The position numbers and the translations under genes are program-made. DNA of 64,000 nt, taken from contig JADKID010000005.1 of NCBI GenBank assembly GCA_016721425.1, positions 434,001 to 498,000 on the forward strand, read 5' to 3'. This document shows, piece after piece, positions 61,326 to 64,000 of the stretch (position 1 is its first letter; every line of letters starts with the position of its first letter). The notes beneath the pieces are model-generated. The model searched no databases. It was not told where the DNA came from and was given only the letters and a program-made list of their open reading frames with translations. The stretch is from Bryobacterales bacterium (GTDB lineage Bacteria; Acidobacteriota; Terriglobia; Bryobacterales; Bryobacteraceae).

Positions 61326-62633
61326 TTATACCTGGAGCGGTGCGCGCGGCATCTCGCTGCGGTGCCGCTCCAGCACCGCCATCATCTGAGCCACACGCTC
61401 CGGGGCTTGTGCCGCCAAATCGTACTTCTCGGACGGATCTACTTCCAGATTGTGCAGCGTCGGGGGAGCGTCCTTGGCGACACGCAGTTTCCAAGCTCCC
61501 TGGCGCACTGCCTCCAATGCATTGATGTTCCAGTAGAAGAACGTACGTTCCTTGCCAGGGCTCTTGCCGGTGAACACCGGCATCATGTCCTCGCCATCCA
61601 GCACCGTGTCCTTCGGCAATGCTGCGCCGGCTGCGCTGGCGAAGGTCGGCAGCAGGTCTAGCATAGAGCCCTGCGCGGCGCATACCGTGTTTCCGGGGAT
61701 CATTCCCGGCCATCGCGCGATGCAGGGATCCCGCATTCCGCCATCGAATGTGGTGCCCTTGCCCTCTCGCAATAGTCCGGCGCTCCCGCCCAGTTCCTTC
61801 TTGATCAGCCACGGGCCGTTGTCGGAGCTGAACACTACCATCGTGTTTTGATCCTGCCCGGTCTCCTTCAAGGTGCGCAGAACCTCACCCACGCTCCAAT
61901 CGAGCTCTTCCACCACGTCCCCGTACAACCCCGCCCGGCTCTTCCCCAGGAAGCGCTCGCTTGCATAGAGGGGTACGTGCGGGAACGTGTGGGCAAAATA
62001 CAAGAAGAACGGATTCTGTTTTTGCTCACGAATGGTCGCCAAAGCCTCGGCGGTGTAGCGTGCCGTGAGCTTCCTCTGGTCCGGCTCCGTCTCGATGGTC
62101 TCGCCGTTCCGCACCAGCGGCAGCGGCGGATGTTTGGGGCTGGCCCCGGCGCCTGGACCAGCCACTGGCCGCATGTCGTTGGAATAGGGAATCCCGAAGT
62201 AGCGGTTAAACCCGTGCCTGCCGGGCAGATACTGCGGCAAGTGGCCGAGGTGCCATTTACCCACAGCGGCGGTCCGATAGCCCGCGCCGCGCAGCACCTC
62301 CGCCATCGTCGTCTCGCTTTCCGGGATGCCGCCTTCCGATTGCGGGAACAGCACGCGCGTCAGCCCGCTGCGCACCGGATACCGGCCGGTAAGTAGCGCA
62401 GCCCGGCTGGGCGTGCACACCGGCGCCGCCGAATACCACTGCGTGAACCGCATCCCTTCCCGTGCCATGCGGTCCAGGTTCGGCGTTCGAATCGTGGGAT
62501 GACCGTAACAGCCCAAGTCGCCATAGCCGAGATCGTCGGCATAGATCATCACGATGTTGGGCTTGCGCGGGGCGGCGCCGAGCGCGGCTCCACTGGCGAG
62601 CAACTGGGCAAACTGGCGGCGGTTGAGGTTCAA
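61326..62633 (-). CDS. Tat-exported arylsulfatase-family sulfatase
   Basis: A 435-residue type I sulfatase. The N-terminus NLNRRQFAQLLASGAALGAA is a Tat signal. The formylglycine site is Cys73 in VCTPSRAALLTGRYP (CxPxR), so activation by a formylglycine-generating enzyme is expected. Metal ligands are in MIYADDLGYGDLGCYG and VVFSSDNGPWLI. Substrates are likely sulfated polysaccharides or arylsulfates. Its ATG overlaps the stop of the upstream propeller gene by 4 bases, so the two are coupled. Confidence 0.93.
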   Translation of the reverse strand: MNLNRRQFAQLLASGAALGAAPRKPNIVMIYADDLGYGDLGCYGHPTIRTPNLDRMAREGMRFTQWYSAAPVCTPSRAALLTGRYPVRSGLTRVLFPQSEGGIPESETTMAEVLRGAGYRTAAVGKWHLGHLPQYLPGRHGFNRYFGIPYSNDMRPVAGPGAGASPKHPPLPLVRNGETIETEPDQRKLTARYTAEALATIREQKQNPFFLYFAHTFPHVPLYASERFLGKSRAGLYGDVVEELDWSVGEVLRTLKETGQDQNTMVVFSSDNGPWLIKKELGGSAGLLREGKGTTFDGGMRDPCIARWPGMIPGNTVCAAQGSMLDLLPTFASAAGAALPKDTVLDGEDMMPVFTGKSPGKERTFFYWNINALEAVRQGAWKLRVAKDAPPTLHNLEVDPSEKYDLAAQAPERVAQMMAVLERHRSEMPRAPLQV

Positions 62634-64000
62634 CGTACGGTTACCTTTCGCACCGTCACGTTATCATTTTCATCCGCCACTTTCACGGCCACCGTGAATT
62701 CGGCGCCAGCAGGCTTAGCCGTCTCCACCGCGTATTCGTGCGCCAGCGAATCGGTGATGCCCGTGGTGGGCCGCGCCGAAATCCACTCCCCGCCGTTCAC
62801 GGAGAACTCCGCATATTGCAGCGCCGTCAGCGCATCGGCGGCCTTGAAACTGATCATCAGCTTTCCACCATCCACCCGCGCGGCCAGTACCGCGACATCC
62901 GGCGGAGTGTTATCAATTACAAACTCCTCGGTCTCAATCTGCGCCTGCAAACCCTGCCCCGGGTAGTTGTCCGTCTCATCGTTCGCCGTGACACGCAGCA
63001 GATACCGCCCGTCGGCGAAGCCCGTTCCATCGAAGCTGAACCGCGAATCCTTCAGCTTGTCCTTGAGCAGCTTCCATTCGCGTTCTTCCGCTCCGCGGAT
63101 CTCCACCTTGTACTCCAGCGTGTCGCCGTTGGCATCGCTCGCCCGCCACCGCGCGCCCATCCAGCCCTGATCGAAATTCACAGAGGCCGCGCCGGTCTCG
63201 GTGGAGGTGGGCGTGGTGGCAGCGGCCCTCTTCGGCTGGCCCATTGCCGGCAGAGTCGTGGCTGTGGAAGTACTGGTGAGCGAAGAGCTCGACACCGGGA
63301 ATTTCTGATTCGCCGGGGTCATTTCGATGCGCTCCAGTGCCGGCGCGGTGTTCTTCGCCTGATAGGCCGCCTCCACCAGTTTCAGCACCGGCGACTTGCC
63401 GTCTGGCGCGACGGTGAATGTCGCGCGCCAGCCCAGGAAGCGCGCCGGCGGCGCCGTGATGCGCGAGCCCTTGGCGGCATCCACCAGAGACCACTCGCTC
63501 CAATTCTTCTGCGCACGGTCCAGGTTGCCGCTGCGCGCCTCAAGCTTCACGGCGCCGCCGTTCAGCGCCGCCTCGTGCCGCAGACGGCCCCAGTAGGTGA
63601 AGGTGCCGGCGTCCAGCAGCTCACTCTCCAGCGTGCCCGTCTTTTCCAGGCCGGGCCCCACCTCAAAGACCTTCGCCGGGTTGGCCGTCACGGCGATCAA
63701 CGCGCCGTTGCGGCCCGCCGCCAGCGCCGTGATCTGCTGCGGCTCCGCGTCGATCAGCCGGGTAGAGCTGAATTCCGAATCCACACGATAGAGCCGCCCC
63801 TGATTCCCGGTGGCCGCCAGCAGCATCCCGTTCCGATCCAAGCCAAGCGCGTATACCATCAGCGTGGTGTTGGCCCAAACCCGGCGCGGCGCGCCATCGG
63901 CGTCAATCTGGTAGATCTCACTGCCCCCGGCCGGGGGCGCCACGGTGAACGTCGGCGGCGGTGGTGTCACCGGTCTCGCAACGGCGGCTGCCCCTGTTGC
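62630..64000 (-). CDS. Large secreted beta-propeller/fibronectin-like protein, 5' truncated by window edge
   Basis: The frame continues past the right edge, so the N-terminus is missing. The visible 456 residues contain propeller-like repeats (LGLDRNGMLLAATGNQGRLY, LAAGRNGALIAVTANPAKVF), then a discoidin or jelly-roll-like segment (TYWGRLRHEAALNGG). Two immunoglobulin/FN3-like domains follow (ARWRASDANGDTLEYKVEI; FKAADALTALQYAEFSVNGG). Such proteins sit outside the cell and bind partners or glycans. The gene is co-translated with the sulfatase (ATGA overlap), which suggests a role in the same degradation process. Confidence 0.75.
   Translation of the reverse strand, partial: ATGAAAVARPVTPPPPTFTVAPPAGGSEIYQIDADGAPRRVWANTTLMVYALGLDRNGMLLAATGNQGRLYRVDSEFSSTRLIDAEPQQITALAAGRNGALIAVTANPAKVFEVGPGLEKTGTLESELLDAGTFTYWGRLRHEAALNGGAVKLEARSGNLDRAQKNWSEWSLVDAAKGSRITAPPARFLGWRATFTVAPDGKSPVLKLVEAAYQAKNTAPALERIEMTPANQKFPVSSSSLTSTSTATTLPAMGQPKRAAATTPTSTETGAASVNFDQGWMGARWRASDANGDTLEYKVEIRGAEEREWKLLKDKLKDSRFSFDGTGFADGRYLLRVTANDETDNYPGQGLQAQIETEEFVIDNTPPDVAVLAARVDGGKLMISFKAADALTALQYAEFSVNGGEWISARPTTGITDSLAHEYAVETAKPAGAEFTVAVKVADENDNVTVRKVTVR

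Overview
The window looks like a chromosomal segment of a high-GC acidobacterium, most plausibly a Bryobacterales/Solibacter-type soil organism. This is inferred from gene content, not from a marker gene. The evidence is an Oar-like TonB receptor with an N-terminal carboxypeptidase-regulatory fold, a VWFA protein of the acidobacterial type, the DUF1080 / cytochrome-DUF1549-DUF1553 / DUF1501 trio, and many secreted Tat or Sec enzymes. Coding density is very high. Genes often overlap by 1-4 bases in operons and by 4-45 bases tail to tail.

Layout. 1-6 kb: end of a TonB receptor, a DedA membrane protein, a PpiD-like chaperone, aspartate kinase and cytidylate kinase. 6-13.7 kb: a forward run of TPR protein, gamma-glutamyltranspeptidase, TIM-barrel isomerase, AsnRS, arginase, D-Ala-D-Ala ligase and an S41 protease. 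13.6-24 kb: YfhO-like protein, zincin, 2Fe-2S protein, secreted unknowns and an envelope-glycan set (GT39, GT2, FAD mutase-like enzyme, polytopic membrane protein). 24-31 kb: a partner-switch module (anti-sigma kinase, STAS protein, response regulator), a YfgM-like TPR protein, dGTPase, aldo/keto reductase, a ferredoxin-reductase-like flavoprotein and SUMT. 31-38 kb: Oar-like receptor, thioredoxin-fold protein, VWA protein, SelB and a PP2C phosphatase. 38-43.5 kb: the DUF1080/PSD1/DUF1501 module.

43.5-48.6 kb is an accessory island. It holds a BrnT/BrnA toxin-antitoxin pair and, convergent to it, the two-gene Hen1-Pnkp RNA-repair operon. The Hen1-Pnkp operon lies between two similar 75-bp stretches of amidohydrolase coding sequence. 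One is in the intact amidohydrolase gene and the other in a decayed C-terminal remnant. An RNase-type toxin beside an RNA-repair and end-protection system is the most interesting association in the window.

48.6-64 kb: amidohydrolase, VWA-like secreted protein, HU, TatA (56 aa, on the reverse strand), DUF2490 protein, ComEC, small regulators, P5C dehydrogenase, a candidate ~100-nt small RNA with its own promoter and a UUCG terminator, then DUF2961 protein, a Tat-exported enolase-superfamily dehydratase, an exported RraA-type aldolase, a Tat-exported sulfatase, and a truncated beta-propeller protein. These last genes look like extracytoplasmic carbohydrate or sulfated-glycan degradation. TatA and two clear Tat substrates lie within 11 kb. 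No tRNA, rRNA, CRISPR array, transposase or integrase was recognised.
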